A stretch of DNA of 64,000 bases from positions 2,294,001-2,358,000 of the forward strand of contig OY723259.1 of the NCBI GenBank assembly GCA_963210315.1, written 5' to 3'. This document shows positions 22,203-32,948 of the stretch, piece by piece. The position numbers and the translations under genes were made by a program. The notes beneath the pieces are model-generated. The model was not told the origin of the DNA, searched no databases, and worked only from the letters and a program-made list of their open reading frames with translations. Position 1 is the stretch's first letter. Each line of letters starts with the position of its first letter. The DNA is from Rhynchopus euleeides (Eukaryota; Euglenozoa; Diplonemea; Diplonemida; Diplonemidae).

Positions 22203-23606
22203 TAAAAGGAAAGCGAGAGACGCGGGTGCTATCCACATGCTATTGTTTCCGGTCTGGAGCTGCCGTGGGTTGGTTGGGGGATGGGGGGATGGTCGGGCCC
22301 ACAGGCAGCTCAGATCCCATATCCGCCACGCCGTCGAGAAATCGCAAGTGAAAAAGGGGGCTGGGGAGGGTGGGGGGGGAGGTCCCGCAAAACTATTTTC
22401 AAAAAAAATTTAAAAAGCAAGACCAAAAAAAGCACCGTGCAGCTCAGGCCGAGAGAAGAGTGCGGCGGAACTACGAGCTGTGCGGCATCATTCGCGAGAT
22501 ATCTTCGCACGCCTTCTGTTCTTCGAACTGCAATCGAGGACCGGTTGGCTGTTGAAGAAGAACGCGGCGAGTCTCTTTCGCCGGGGTGATTTGCTGTCTT
22601 ACCTGAGAGGGAACGTAATGCGATCCTGCGTGGCCTTGGGATGGGGCACACAGGTAGTGTGCATGGGGGAGGGGGGGTGGTGGGGGTGTGGGGATCTCGC
22701 GCTAAGAGGCGCCCCTCTTTGATTGTTTGTGGGTGGAATTGGAATTCGGGTAACTTTTGTGGGCTAGATTATGGTTTGCCCTGACTGTTTTGGGTCTTGG
22801 TGCTTCCACCCACACCCCAGCTGATGGTTGGTGTTGCGAGGAGGATCGCCGAGGGTCTGATGCGCAAAGCGCGTAAATCTCGTGTTTTTTTGGCAGAAAC
22901 AACGTGTTTTCTCTATCTCTAAAAGTGGCTCGGTGGCAGCATTCGGTGACCACTGCCCTGCACACATGCTGCTGGCAGGGGCAGTTCAGCACAAACCAAC
23001 AGGAGTTTTCCACGCCGCCAAGTATTTTTTAACTTTACTTCCGAGCTGCCACATCTCTCTCAAAATGATTTCAAATCATTCTACGCTGCAATTCCCGCGA
23101 ATGTGCCCGCCTTTAGACAACATGCGCACCTTCGCCACAGTCTCGTCGCTCCGCGTCTCCTGGTCGACAGCCCCTGCGGGATTCAGTGTCGAGGCACTGC
23201 TTATCTCTGAGTAGAGGAACGTTGCAAGCTGCGTAAACCTGTGGGCGGTTGCCCGAACAGGAGCCCTTTTTGAGGTGCCTCGAGGCTTCCCTGCAGAAGT
23301 TGTGCCCCCCCGCCCCATGCCCTCCCACCCCACGCCGATCCGCCCAGCGTGTTGTGACCTACTCCGGGGGGTGATCCCAACCTGCGCTGCTCACACTGTA
23401 ATGCCATCGGCTGCATGGGCAGCTGTTCTTTTGCAACTGAGTCCGCTATAGCTAGCTATATACGACGGTGCAAAGGGCTGTGCTGTTGTGACACTCCAAC
23501 CGTTGCACAGCTCCCACCCCAAGTGAACGATTTGAACGGTATTTATTCTTTGGCTGTTACTTCCACCCGCTGCACCACAGGCGGGACCTCACGGCAGGGC
23601 GCCACA
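22203..23606. other. Intergenic, nothing recognised
   Basis: Mixed-composition DNA with short open frames only. No repeat or RNA signature was found. Confidence 0.45.
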
Positions 23607-24308
23607 ATGGATATGTTCCAGCGGGCGGGAGTGCCAGAGAACTTCCCGGCATGGGCACAGAAGGTTGACATCCAGGACGCGAAGAGCATCTGGCACGCGC
23701 TGGACGACAAGGTGCTGCAGCTGCTGGAGAAGGAGGGCTACGTCCCCGACTGGTGGATGTCGAACGTGAAGATGGCCCTGGGGCTGACGGCAATCGGCGT
23801 TGCGGTGGTGTCGATGGTGGTGCCCGTCCCCTTCCCCGACAACCGCCTGATCCTCGCTGTGTGCGTGGGTCTGTACGCGTTGTTCTCCAGCATCATGCAG
23901 GCGCTGATGACGTACGTCGAGAAGGACTGCGTCTTCCTCTCACGCCCCAACGAAAAGGGGCACCGCCTGCGTGTCCGCACACGACTGAACGGCCGTGCGG
24001 AGTACAAAGTTGTGGTGGACTGCCTCGCGTCCCCACCTGCCTCCCTGGGATCGCACATCTCGTGCTACATCACGCCGAACGTGCTGTGCACACGGCAGCA
24101 CACGGCAAGCGTCGGCAGCTTCTTTGACGACAGAGGCATTCTTTACGTGCCGGGTGTGGAAAAGGTATGCCTGCCGCCGCATCGATCACAACCAACGCTG
24201 CCAAGATGCTCACACCACCACCACCACCACCACCACACCCCCTCCTCCTCCCCACAGGTCCTGCAGGGCATTCTCTCAGACATCTGCAACCTGCACAAGA
24301 AGAAGTGA
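23607..24308 (+). CDS. SPCS2: Signal peptidase complex subunit 2 (SPC25/SPCS2)
   Basis: Two exons, 23607-24164 and 24258-24308, give 202 residues. The N-terminal cytosolic part (SIWHALDDKVLQLLEKEGYV) leads into two close transmembrane helices (about residues 56-72 and 81-101) joined by a short loop (VPFPDNR). YVEKDCVFLSRP follows, the standard layout of SPC25 subunits that help signal peptidase bind the translocon in the ER. The 93-bp intron starts GTATGC after VPGVEK and ends CACCACCACCACCACCACCA-rich then CCCCACAG. It is in phase 0 and happens to be a multiple of three without a stop, so retention would add 31 residues. The C-terminal exon encodes VLQGILSDICNLHKKK with a Lys-rich end. The start follows GGCAGGGCGCCACA. 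Confidence 0.85.
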   Translation: MDMFQRAGVPENFPAWAQKVDIQDAKSIWHALDDKVLQLLEKEGYVPDWWMSNVKMALGLTAIGVAVVSMVVPVPFPDNRLILAVCVGLYALFSSIMQALMTYVEKDCVFLSRPNEKGHRLRVRTRLNGRAEYKVVVDCLASPPASLGSHISCYITPNVLCTRQHTASVGSFFDDRGILYVPGVEKVCLPPHRSQPTLPRCSHHHHHHHHTPSSSPQVLQGILSDICNLHKKK

Positions 24309-24607
24309 TTGGGGTGTGGCGGCGACAGAACACAGCAGGTGAGCTGTGTTCACCACCCTGGTTCAAACCCACAAGCCTGACAACCCGAACGAAAACGAGA
24401 TGGCGACGTGCAGCACCGCAAACCCGCAAACCCGTGTGCTGCTGCGGGTGGGGGTGGGGTGGAGCGGAGGAATCGGGGTGCTGCCCTCTCTGGACCTGCG
24501 CGACCAGCAGAGGCAAAAACTTTTTTGCTCCCGAAAACATGGCGCGTGGCAAAGACCCCCCCCCCCCTCAGGACCCTGGGGGTTCTAACCAGCCGGCACG
24601 CACGAGC

Positions 24608-24677
<70 letters not shown>

Positions 24678-25579
24678 ATGGCCACCCTTATCTCCCGCCA
24701 CATTCGCTTTCTGGGGGCAAACCCCCACCAGTAGTGCGGTGCGCCCCCCCCGCCCCCTCCGTGTTGCCGAGCCCGCTACTCTTGGCAACCCAGCAAGGCT
24801 GGGGGTTGGCTTGGGTGGAGGGGGTGGGGGTGGGGTGCAGAGGGTACCAACCGTCACCGACCCCCCCCAGAGGCCCAGCAGCAAACGGCAATTGCATGTG
24901 GGGCAAAAATCCGCTCCTGGATGGGTGGGTGGGGCGGGGGGGGGAATACCCTTGTGTCTGACACAACCGGGGGGGGGGGGGAGAATACCCGGGGGAGGGG
25001 ATACTCTTGTGTCTGACACAAGATCATTCCCTCCTCTGTCATGTGGTTTCCCACCCCCAGGTCTCTCCAGGTCTCCAGCGCCCCTTGTGTCTTTTCGGGG
25101 AGCATGTCCCTTGGGTTTTTGAGTTGAAAATAATGCCCGGTGACGGAAAGTGCGGCCTTGGCAGGCCAGTGGAGGGGGGGGTGGTAGTGGTGGTGGAGAA
25201 GGTGCATGCTGGCGGGCATCCCACGGGTCTGTCCGGGGGATGCCCTCACCCCCCCCCCCCCTCCCCGCCTGCAGTGCGCTCATGCAGAGTTGGTTGCCAT
25301 CCCGCTGCCTGCATACCTCCCCTGGGCTAATCCCTGCCCCAAGCCCCAACCCTGATGTTGATTTTCGTCTCCACGCCCCACACCCACACCCACAGCATGC
25401 CGTTCAACTTTTTGTTGAGTGCAGGCCCCTCCGAGCCAACACCCACACCCACACGGGTGGGTTAGGACCCGTGCAGGGTTAACCCACCTAAAAATTGATC
25501 AACACGTCCACAGCCAACACCCACACCCCTCTGCAGGCTGCAGGCGGGAGCGCCCCCTCCCACCCCTCCCTTTGCAGGC
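24309..25579. other. Intergenic with CT microsatellite and a small palindromic repeat
   Basis: Besides the (CT)n tract, CTTGTGTCTGACACAA occurs twice (about 24952-24968 and 25009-25025), each next to G runs and AATACCC/GATACTC. No gene is seen. Confidence 0.5.
24610..24670 (+). repeat. (CT)n microsatellite
   Basis: About 30 uninterrupted CT dinucleotides. Confidence 0.97.
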
Positions 25580-26658
25580 ATGCGGGCCGCCGCCGCCGCG
25601 GCCAGCCTCGCCACCCTCGCGCTGCTGGCTGGACACCCACACCCCACAGCCGCAGCCCACAGCGCCCCCCTCTCCTCTCTGGACACCCCCACATACCCCA
25701 CCACGCCGTGCCGCAGCCTGCACGCCTTCGGCACCGCCCTCGCCGCCGCAACCGCAACCCCCGCCGCCACCCCGCCCCCACGCCTGCAGGTCTCCCTGGG
25801 CACAAACCCCTCCCTGCCGCCTGTGCTCCACATCGCGCTGTGGTGGGACCTCCCCTCGGTCCACCCCTCGCTGGGATGCGCGGGGGCAACACCGCCGCCG
25901 CCGCCGCCACCGCCGCCACCCCACGACACCCACCCCGGCGCCGCCACCCCTGCGGACCTGGCGCTCTACGCGAGGGTGCGTGCCACGCGCTACTCCGTCA
26001 CACCCGCATTCTGCGACGGCAGGCAGCCCCTCCCAGCGGGGGCTGCGCCCCCGATCGTGCCAGCCGCCCTGGGTAGCGCATTCCTCTCCCACATCGCGGC
26101 GGCCCCCACAGCGCAGCTCGGCAGCTCGGCACACCGAGAGTGCTCTGCGGTGCTGCAGGGCATGGGGCTTGCCGTCTCCTTCGATGTGCCTGTGGCAGAC
26201 CTGCCGGGAGGGTTGCTGTGTGCCGAAGCGCAGGGCGGCGGCTCCGCCGCCACCGCCCCTCAGCTGCGGGGGTTCGACAACGCGGCGACTGCCGCCTTCC
26301 CCTTCCACCCCAGCTGGGCCTGCTCCGCGAGGGTGCAGGTTGCGGGGGGCAGTGCCAACCTGACCCTGCGTCGGGCGGCGCAGCCCGCCGCGGTTCCCGG
26401 CGCCGCGTCCGCCTCCGCGTCGCTCGCGGCCCCCGCGGGGTGCTGCCCCGGGGAGGTGGAGGTGGTGCTGCGCGCCGCGGCGTCGCCTGCGGCGTGGCTG
26501 CGGGAGTTCCTGCGGAGCTTCCTGGCGTACACCCTGGTGGCGTGCCTCGCCTTCGCGTGCATCCCGCAAGCCTCCTGCGAGCTGCCCGCCTCCTGGTGGC
26601 TGCTGTGCCCCTGCGGCACTCCGCCAGCCGAGGGGGGCGATGGCACCGGCAAGGCGGG

Positions 26659-26689
<31 letters not shown>

Positions 26690-27481
26690 GTGGGGGTGGG
26701 GGTGGCGGGGCAGCAGCCGCTGCAGCTGCTGCCCGTCTGCGCCAATGCGGGTGGTGCGGCGCTGCTGGCCTGTGCCTATGCCTCTGCGGCCCAGCATAGG
26801 GCGCTGCAGGTGCGGGGCGTGGTGGTGCCGGGGGCACTCCCCCTGAGCAACCAGGATGTGTTCTTCCTGCTGCAGGTGGGGGCGCTGAGTGCCAACGCCG
26901 CGCTCCTGTTGGCGCGTTCGCTGGGGGCCTCCCTGCGTACGGCCCTGCTGCGGCTGGGCTATCTCATGTGGGGCACGCTGCTGGGCATCTTGTTTGCCGC
27001 GGCGTGCCCGGCAGGGTCTCCGTCGGTGGTGCTGCTGAAGGTGCTGCCGCTGTGCGCCTTCGTGCTGGCGTACACCGTGCGGCCCCTGGCAGCTTGCCTG
27101 CGGAAGGCCGCCCTGCTCTGCGGCTTTGCCCCTGCCAAGGCAAAGGCGGGGGGGATGCGCCCCCACAGCGCGAAGGCCGCTTCCGACGACGGCGCGTATC
27201 TGCGCGATTCGCTGCTCGAGCATGGGGCTGTGGGGGCAGGGGTGGTGGTGCCTGCGGCGACGTGTGCCACTTCGCCCAAGGGTGGTGGTGGTGGTGGTGG
27301 TGGTGGGGGCGGCTGGGCGACCCCACGCCGTCGCACGGCAGGGGGGATGGGGAGTGCCGGCGTGGGGGCGTGGGGTGGCAGCGCTGCATGCCAGCAGGGC
27401 ATGCATCCGGCAGCCGTGTCGCCCCCGCAGGGGTGTGGTGAGGACTACCCCATGCCGACGAATGCGAGCCCGTTGAGCTGA
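25580..27481 (+). CDS. Large secretory-pathway membrane protein, unknown family
   Basis: A 633-residue protein. ATG 25580 follows CCTCCCTTTGCAG directly. Residues 1-25 (MRAAAAAASLATLALLAGHP) look like a signal peptide. The N-terminal half is probably extracytoplasmic and rich in Ala/Pro, with scattered cysteines and an 11-Pro run. From about residue 310 there are five hydrophobic segments (near 313, 380, 425, 455 and 485), with a Gln run between the first and second. A hydrophilic tail contains an 11-Gly run. This signal-ectodomain-multipass plan resembles orphan receptor or transporter-like proteins, but no family motif is recognised. Very high third-position GC explains the long antisense frame over the same DNA. 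Confidence 0.75.
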
Positions 27482-28182
27482 GCTGTGTGTGAGTGTAAGG
27501 CGGCGTGCTGACCTCTGGTCCACCGACTTCCGGAATGCTTGCCACCGACACAGCACTATTCATGTGTGTGTGAAGCGGCGTTAGCTCTCTTGAGAGCGGT
27601 AGAATACACGCCGGAATCGAACGGTTCTTAGATCATTTTACAAGCATGTGTAGTTGTGCCAAAGCACACGTGGTGTGGGCCATGGTCGTAGGCCTATAAT
27701 CGGTGCCAAAGTGACGCAAACCCGAGAGTAGGGCCCTGTGCTCGCAGAGTTGTGTTTCCTCAGGGGGTTTCATCGTGGCAGCGTCAGCCGTTCGCCGTAG
27801 AGTTAGAGACGTTTTGGTTGCTGGGTGCACTCAACGTGTCAGATGAGCCAACGATGAGAGCAGCACCCGACCCACCTTCGCCCTGATCCCTTTTTGACCC
27901 GAAATTTGTGTGCCTTCGAAATCACGTGCTGTCAATCGACCCGTTTCCGGGCCCAGGCCCAGGCGGGTCGGAGCACACCAAACCCGCCCATTTCTTGTGT
28001 TTCTTTCTTTGAAACATTCTCGGAAAAGAGCAGCTCTTGAAACGATCTGTTCTTTTCCGAGAATGTTTCGAGGCCTCCATCACTGCATGCACTTCGTCAC
28101 CCCCTCTCCCCTCTCCCCGTCTGCCTGCCACCACCACACACGTGACAGGGACCCACGACTGAGCACAGGGAGTGTTGCTCGG
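27482..28182. other. Intergenic, contains one strong hairpin
   Basis: No gene is supported. The region carries the 59-bp foldback at 28011-28069. Confidence 0.5.
28011..28069. repeat. 23-bp stem, 13-nt loop foldback
   Basis: Bases 28011-28033 pair with 28047-28069 at 22 of 23 positions, and the remaining pair is G.U in RNA. The arm begins GAAACATTCTCGGAAAAGA. It could be a tiny foldback element, a small-RNA precursor or an RNA processing signal upstream of the macro-domain gene. Confidence 0.85.
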
Positions 28183-29600
28183 ATGGGTTACTTCTATCGC
28201 TATGTCTGGCGGCATGTGCAGAACCGTGGCATGATATTCTCGACGGTCTGTGTGATCCCTCCGATAGCAGCAGTATGTCATGGTCCGTTCAGGGTGGAGT
28301 GGCGAGCAATGTGGGAATGGGTCTCCCGGCCTGGATGTGCTCCTGAAGGGGCCAGAGGGCCAGAGGGGGTCACAAACGGCTTTTTTTCCCGCACACTCGT
28401 GTGAGCAGAAAGTCACCCACCACAGCAAGCAACCAAACGTGCTATACACTAACCCCCCCCTTCATCAGGCTCAGGGTGTGGTTTTCATTTCAGGGTTTGT
28501 GTGTAGAAGCGTCAACGCATCAACAAACAAAATACAGACTAAGAGCGGCTGCTGCTGAATAGTGAAGTGACTTTTTGGGGAGGGCGGTGTTATTCTGGGC
28601 ATGGAGAACGAACCCGCACAACGTGGTCACACCACCACCACCACCACTACAGGGCCTCTGGGTGTCGCTCCAGATGCAGGGTAATATCCTCATCGCCGAC
28701 CATATCTCGTCATGGCAGAAAAAGAAGCCCTTCAATGTCTACATGGCCACGCGGGCTGAGCTGATCGACTACGTCAAGGTCGTGCCCTACGGCGTGCTGG
28801 GCACACAGCTGCAGGGCAACCAGGTTGTCCCCATGACCGACGAGCCCAGCGGCCACACCGTCGTCATCGTCGACCCTGCTGGGATGCACCACATCCAGGG
28901 TGTGCCTGCCGGTGCGGGCGGCGCTGCGGGCGCCATCTACAAATGGCTCGGAGACGCCCTGCCACAGGACGAGCCCTTCCCCCGCTCCGTGCGGAAGGAG
29001 ATCCTGGGGCCCACCAACGCCTCGCGGTACTGCTACGACGGCGGGGAGGGGGCGGGGCCCAAATGCGTCATCCATGCGGTGGGGCCCAACCTGCGCGAGT
29101 CGAAATACGCAGACATGGCTGACCCCGTGGAGGCACGCGCGGCGGTGAAGCGCGACCTGACACAGACATACATGTCGATCCTGAAGGAGTTTGCCGTGCA
29201 CCTCAAGCCCGAGCTGGTTGGGGGGTGGCGCCACGACGAATACGACCACAACACCTACCAGCCTTGGGCGACGCTGCGGGTGCTGCCGGTGAGCTCCGGG
29301 ATTTTTGCAGGGAAGTTCAAGGCCGACATGCCAGAGCTGACGGCGGAGTCCATCGGCGCTGCATTTACTAACCTGCCGCAGAGCTACAGGCGGGTCTTGG
29401 CGATGCGCACCCGCGACGTCGAGGTCTGCATCTTCGACGAGAGGGAGTACCAGAGCTACGCCGACACGCTGCTGAACCTTCAGAAGGAGATCCGGAAGAG
29501 CACCGCCTCCCAAACTGTCGACAGCATGCTGCACGGGGCGGGCACCGCACCACAGTACCCTGAACTGTCGGGCGGGTCTGCGACGTCAGCGAGGGCATAG
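28183..29600 (+). CDS. Macro-domain (ADP-ribose-binding-like) protein with N-terminal membrane anchor
   Basis: Proposed exons are 28183-28272 and 28653-29600 (345 residues). Exon 1 (MGYFYRYVWRHVQNRGMIFS) stops at GTATGT; the 380-bp intron ends in a CACCACCACCACCACTACAG tract. The phase-0 join makes one continuous hydrophobic helix (MIFSTVCVIPPIA then AGLWVSL), which supports the splice. Later residues show macro-domain features: an Asp-Pro-Ala stretch (VVIVDPAGMHH), a glycine loop GVPAGAGGAAGAIYKWL, KCVIHAVGPNLRESKYAD, and LRVLPVSSGIFAGKF. Macro domains bind or hydrolyse ADP-ribose derivatives. If exon 1 does not belong, translation would begin at ATG 28674 (308 residues), and 28183-28404 could be a separate 73-residue small protein. 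The tail is low-complexity. Confidence 0.7.
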
Positions 29601-30838
29601 CGGCAGAGGGGGCGGTGCCACAGATGCAGACCGCGGCAGACCGCGGGCAGAGGGCCCCCCTCCCCAGGGCGGGGAGGAGAAAGCGAGTGGTCGCTTTTGT
29701 TGCGGGCTGGCTCTGCCGGTTGGGTTCTTTCCGGGGGCTTGTGAAGGTGCAAGGGGTGGGGGTGGGGGTGTGGTTGCTTCAAACCCGCCCACCCACCTTT
29801 TACCCCCCCCCCCCTTCCCAACCCCACCCCCCGCCCACCCACAACCCGCGCTTCTCTATCTAGCCCAGTGCGGGTGTGTGCTGCTCACGGGGGTGGTTGT
29901 CTTCCGGAGTGGGCCGGTAGGCGGTGGAGGGGGGGGGGTGGGGACTGTTCCCCGCGTGCTGGTCGGGGGGGGGGGGGTGGGCGTGGAGCGTAGAATGTCC
30001 GCAGCAGGTTTGCAGAGTGTGTCGCCCCCGCCCCCCACCCTCCCCCCTGCTCCGTGGGTGAGTTGTTAGGAAGAGGGAGAACAGCTGCATGGGTGGGGGG
30101 GGTGGGTGGGTGGGGGGGGTGGGGGTCTTCGCTGCTTGTTCTTCTTCCTTTGGGGGCTGGGGGCTGGGGGCTCTCCATGGCGATTGCGGCCTCGGCGCAC
30201 CTCTGATTCATTGAATGATTTTCTTCGCAGGTCTTGATCAGCTCACGGCGTGCAAGGCCTCCAGCTTCCCCTGGAGGTGGGCCTGGTCCCGCCGCCGCAG
30301 TGGCCGCCACCTCGTCGGTGATGTGGCGGGCGAGCGCCGCAACCACGTCGAGACCCGCTCGGTGCCGTTTGACTCTGTCGCTGGGTCGGAATCGACCCAG
30401 CTCCGCCGTGGTCCTCCACCTCCACCCTGCGCCGCTGTTGGCAGGCGGGGCAGGGTGGGGAGGGTGGGGAGGGCCATCCACAATCACAACGACGCCGGCG
30501 GGCGCCAAGTTGGGCTGGTGCCCCGAATGTGGATGCAGAGGAGGCCTTGTTCAACAACAGGAAATCCACCAAAAAATAGTACCACCCCTAGTCGTGAGAC
30601 CCCCTGGCGGGTTTGTCTTGGAGCCATGCCTCCTTCACCCCACCCCCCCCGACAGGCCTTCAGGGGAGAGTTGCACATGGAATGTCGTGAAGGCCCTACA
30701 CCCCCCGCCGGTGCAGGTGGTCGCGGGGCGACCCCCCCTCTGACGGGGCCGCGCGCTTGCACCCCGACGCGTTGCAGTTCGGCGAAACAGCGGGTAGCGC
30801 TGCGGTGCTACACTGGGCGCTATGGCGGGGGGGTGCGC
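29601..30838. other. Intergenic, G/C-run rich; ambiguous coding-like patch
   Basis: 29740-30120 is dominated by G and C runs. At 30200-30530 both strands stay open: the minus strand includes RRELIKTCEENHSMNQ and the plus strand LGWCPECGCRGGLVQQQ. I cannot decide whether either is real. Confidence 0.4.
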
Positions 30839-31246
30839 ATGCGGAAGATGATCACAGTCAGCAAGGAGCGCAATGCGGGGGATGTGCGGCAGCGGCGACT
30901 CCGCGACATGGAGCTGATACGCAGTGCCCTGCAGACGGATGTCGACTGCAAGCGACTCGGGAGGCCTGCGCGAGGGAGCGCCAAGGTGCCCTCAGCACCC
31001 CAGGGCAGCCGGGTGCTGTTCCGTCCGTATCACACGCTGCGCCCTTCACCGCCGCACAGAGCTCAGGAGCACCAGAGCCCGCGCACAGAGTACCGCACCT
31101 TGGCACGGCTGTACCGCTGCAGCACGGAGGCCGTGTCGGCCGGGTACACCTTCCGCCCCCTCCCCCCCACACCGCCTCTCCCAGGCTGCGGCCTGCGCCC
31201 TCCCATGTCCCCCCCACTGCATCCCGTCACTTTTGAGGACTGGTAG
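30839..31246 (+). CDS. Small basic protein, unknown (135 residues)
   Basis: ATG 30839 opens a frame reading MRKMITVSKERNAGDVRQRR and ending PPLHPVTFEDW at TAG 31244. It is rich in Arg and Pro with a helical N-terminal third (RDMELIRSALQTDVDCKRL). Possible acceptors are GCGTTGCAG near 30779 and GGGTAG near 30797. The next ATG and frame choices are weaker. No domain is recognised. It is on the same strand and in the same spacing pattern as the other genes, but could be spurious. Confidence 0.45.
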   Translation: MRKMITVSKERNAGDVRQRRLRDMELIRSALQTDVDCKRLGRPARGSAKVPSAPQGSRVLFRPYHTLRPSPPHRAQEHQSPRTEYRTLARLYRCSTEAVSAGYTFRPLPPTPPLPGCGLRPPMSPPLHPVTFEDW

Positions 31247-31397
31247 CCCGGCAAGGGGTAGCTGGCAGCTGGGTGGTTGGGGGTTCGGTCTTGGGGTGGT
31301 AGTCTTGTTGTTGCGTGGCAGAGTTGTGTGCGTGTCGGTTTTTGTTTTTCCCAGTATGCAGGCGAGCCTGATTACGATTTGGCCAATGCTCGGCTGC

Positions 31398-31459
31398 AAA
31401 ATACAGCAGCAGTCTCTCGAGTCTTCCTTTCAGATGATTTTGCATTGATCGCTTCCACC
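31398..31459 (+). repeat. Dispersed 62-bp repeat, copy 2
   Basis: Near-identical to 11421-11483. In this copy TCGGCTGCAAAAT occurs on both sides (31390-31402 and 31461-31473), so it is bracketed by a 13-bp direct repeat. Confidence 0.8.
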
Positions 31460-31487
31460 ATCGGCTGCAAAATCATGTTTTCCTTCT

Positions 31488-31595
31488 GGGGGTCTTCGCT
31501 ACGGGGTGATCGTCAGTGCATTTTGGTGCATTTCCTGTTGAATTAGGTGAAAACTGACGAAGTTTGTCGAAGTTTGTCGACCAGCGAAGACCCCC
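31488..31595. mobile_element. Foldback MITE, copy A (108 bp), TSD TCT
   Basis: It starts GGGGGTCTTCGCT and ends AGCGAAGACCCCC, perfect 13-bp TIRs. An inner GTCAGT/ACTGAC pair continues the fold. TCT lies on both sides (31485-31487, 31596-31598). The interior has a tandem GAAGTTTGTC. It shares 12 of 13 TIR bases with the 6-kb element at 44532. Confidence 0.85.
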
Positions 31596-31968
31596 TCTGC
31601 CTGGTTTTCTCTAGTTGCGCGTCTACTTGCGCGACAACAGCACAACTGATTCAACGTGTTTGTGGAGGCAGGGCGTGGGCCAGTCATTTGCCCTTTTGTA
31701 CCTCCCCCCCTCCAGCAGTGCAGCCCGAGATTGGTTTACTCGGAGGCTCTCAATGAGCACAGTGGTGAGCTGGTTTGCGGGTGAAGCCGAGGCTCCAACA
31801 CAGGGAGTTGTCACAGTACAGTTCGAGAAAGGGTTGTTGTTCGGTGCTGTTTTTTCTCGTCCGACAGGGGGTGTTGCCCGGCGCAAAGCGCGATATATAG
31901 AACGACGACACTCTGCCCTCCTTTTGCCCCCTTGCCGTTATTGGCAACGCATACTCATGCGGGCCTTT

Positions 31969-32074
31969 GGGGGTCTTCGCTACGGTGATCGTCAGTGCAT
32001 TTTGGTGCATTTCCTGTTGAATTGGCTGAAAACTGACGAAGTTTGTCGAAGTTTGTCGACCAGCGAAGACCCCC
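31969..32074. mobile_element. Foldback MITE, copy B (106 bp), TSD TTT
   Basis: About 95% identical to copy A with the same 13-bp TIRs, flanked by TTT on both sides (31966-31968, 32075-32077). Two copies of one family at different 3-bp sites show that it moved. Confidence 0.85.
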
Positions 32075-32077
32075 TTT

Positions 32078-32365
32078 GTCAGTTGAGAATATGGAACGTC
32101 TCGATCACCTTGCCCTTCTTCTTCCAGGACACGTCGCGTGTTCCCACGCTTCGCGGTCCGTCATGCGAGTGTTTTCCTGTGTCCAAGCTGCCAAGTCTCG
32201 CGGGCTTCATCGACCTTCATACGGTGAGCTTGACTGCGCCAAGACGTGTCAGTGCGCCATCTATTTCAATGCTCCATGATTTCCATCTACCGGCGGAGGG
32301 TATCTGTCCTGTGGTAATTCGCGGGGAACTGGATGCCGGCCTCCACCACGACCTTCCTGCCTGAC
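32078..32365 (-). pseudogene. Coding-like relic of unknown origin
   Basis: On the minus strand, stretches such as GRKVVVEAGIQFPANYHRTD and DVSWKKKGKVIETFHI look protein-coding but do not form one gene. The relic adjoins MITE copy B. The family is not recognised, and it may derive from a transposon or a captured gene. Confidence 0.25.
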
Positions 32366-32948
32366 GCGCCTTGCCTCTGAGTTGAAATGGCAGAGGACAT
32401 ACTCCTATGACAGTGCATGCCTCAAACTGCCTGGCTAGCCTATAGGGTGGCTACCCTCATCCTGGCTATCAGGTGCCCGGAACAGTGCCGTGCATCTTCC
32501 TGAAGGGGTTGTGTGCTGCATTCGGCCCATGTTCATGGGTTGAGTGTCGGAAGCAAAACCAATCCACGCCCACCCCCCGCGGCAGTTGTCTTTTTCCTTC
32601 GTTGAGGGTCTTGTCGCAACCCTGCTGCTGTTCAACAAGCGGCAAAAGTGCGGCGCCATCGCCTCCACACCAGCATCACAATCGCCATCACCATCAGCAC
32701 CTTGTCACAGCATTCCCGTTGTCACGAACCTCATCAGCAATATCATTGTTTTGTGTACAATGCCCAATCTCTTCATCGCTGATATCATGCGCGTCTCCAT
32801 CAGGGGCAGACGGCAGGATCGTAACTATCTTGTGTAGTCGTCAGTGCCAACAGGATGTGAATCCAACAAGCATTGTGCATTGTGAGGTCCCGTTCCGCTT
32901 TTCACCCCACACCCCCCCGGACAGGATGCGTGCCTCACAGGCACAGCG

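Larger units (their letters stand above)
31247..32948. other. Repeat-rich intergenic stretch
   Basis: It contains the second 62-bp dispersed repeat, two foldback MITEs and, on the minus strand, a coding-like relic (about 32080-32365). From 32400 to 32940 nothing is recognised. Confidence 0.5.

Noticed and set aside
24359-24369. GGTTCAAACCC, tRNA B-box-like
   Set aside because: No acceptor or anticodon stem can be built around it.
25499-27556. 685-codon open frame on the minus strand
   Set aside because: It mirrors the real + strand membrane-protein gene; long antisense frames are expected at such high third-position GC.
30119-30135. Lone GGGGGTCTTCGCTG resembling the MITE terminus
   Set aside because: No inverted partner or target duplication was found nearby; it may be a broken end but cannot be supported.
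30215-30743. Possible gene with CPECGCRG motif, or a minus-strand gene over it
   Set aside because: Strand cannot be decided, and neither frame has a start context or family match.
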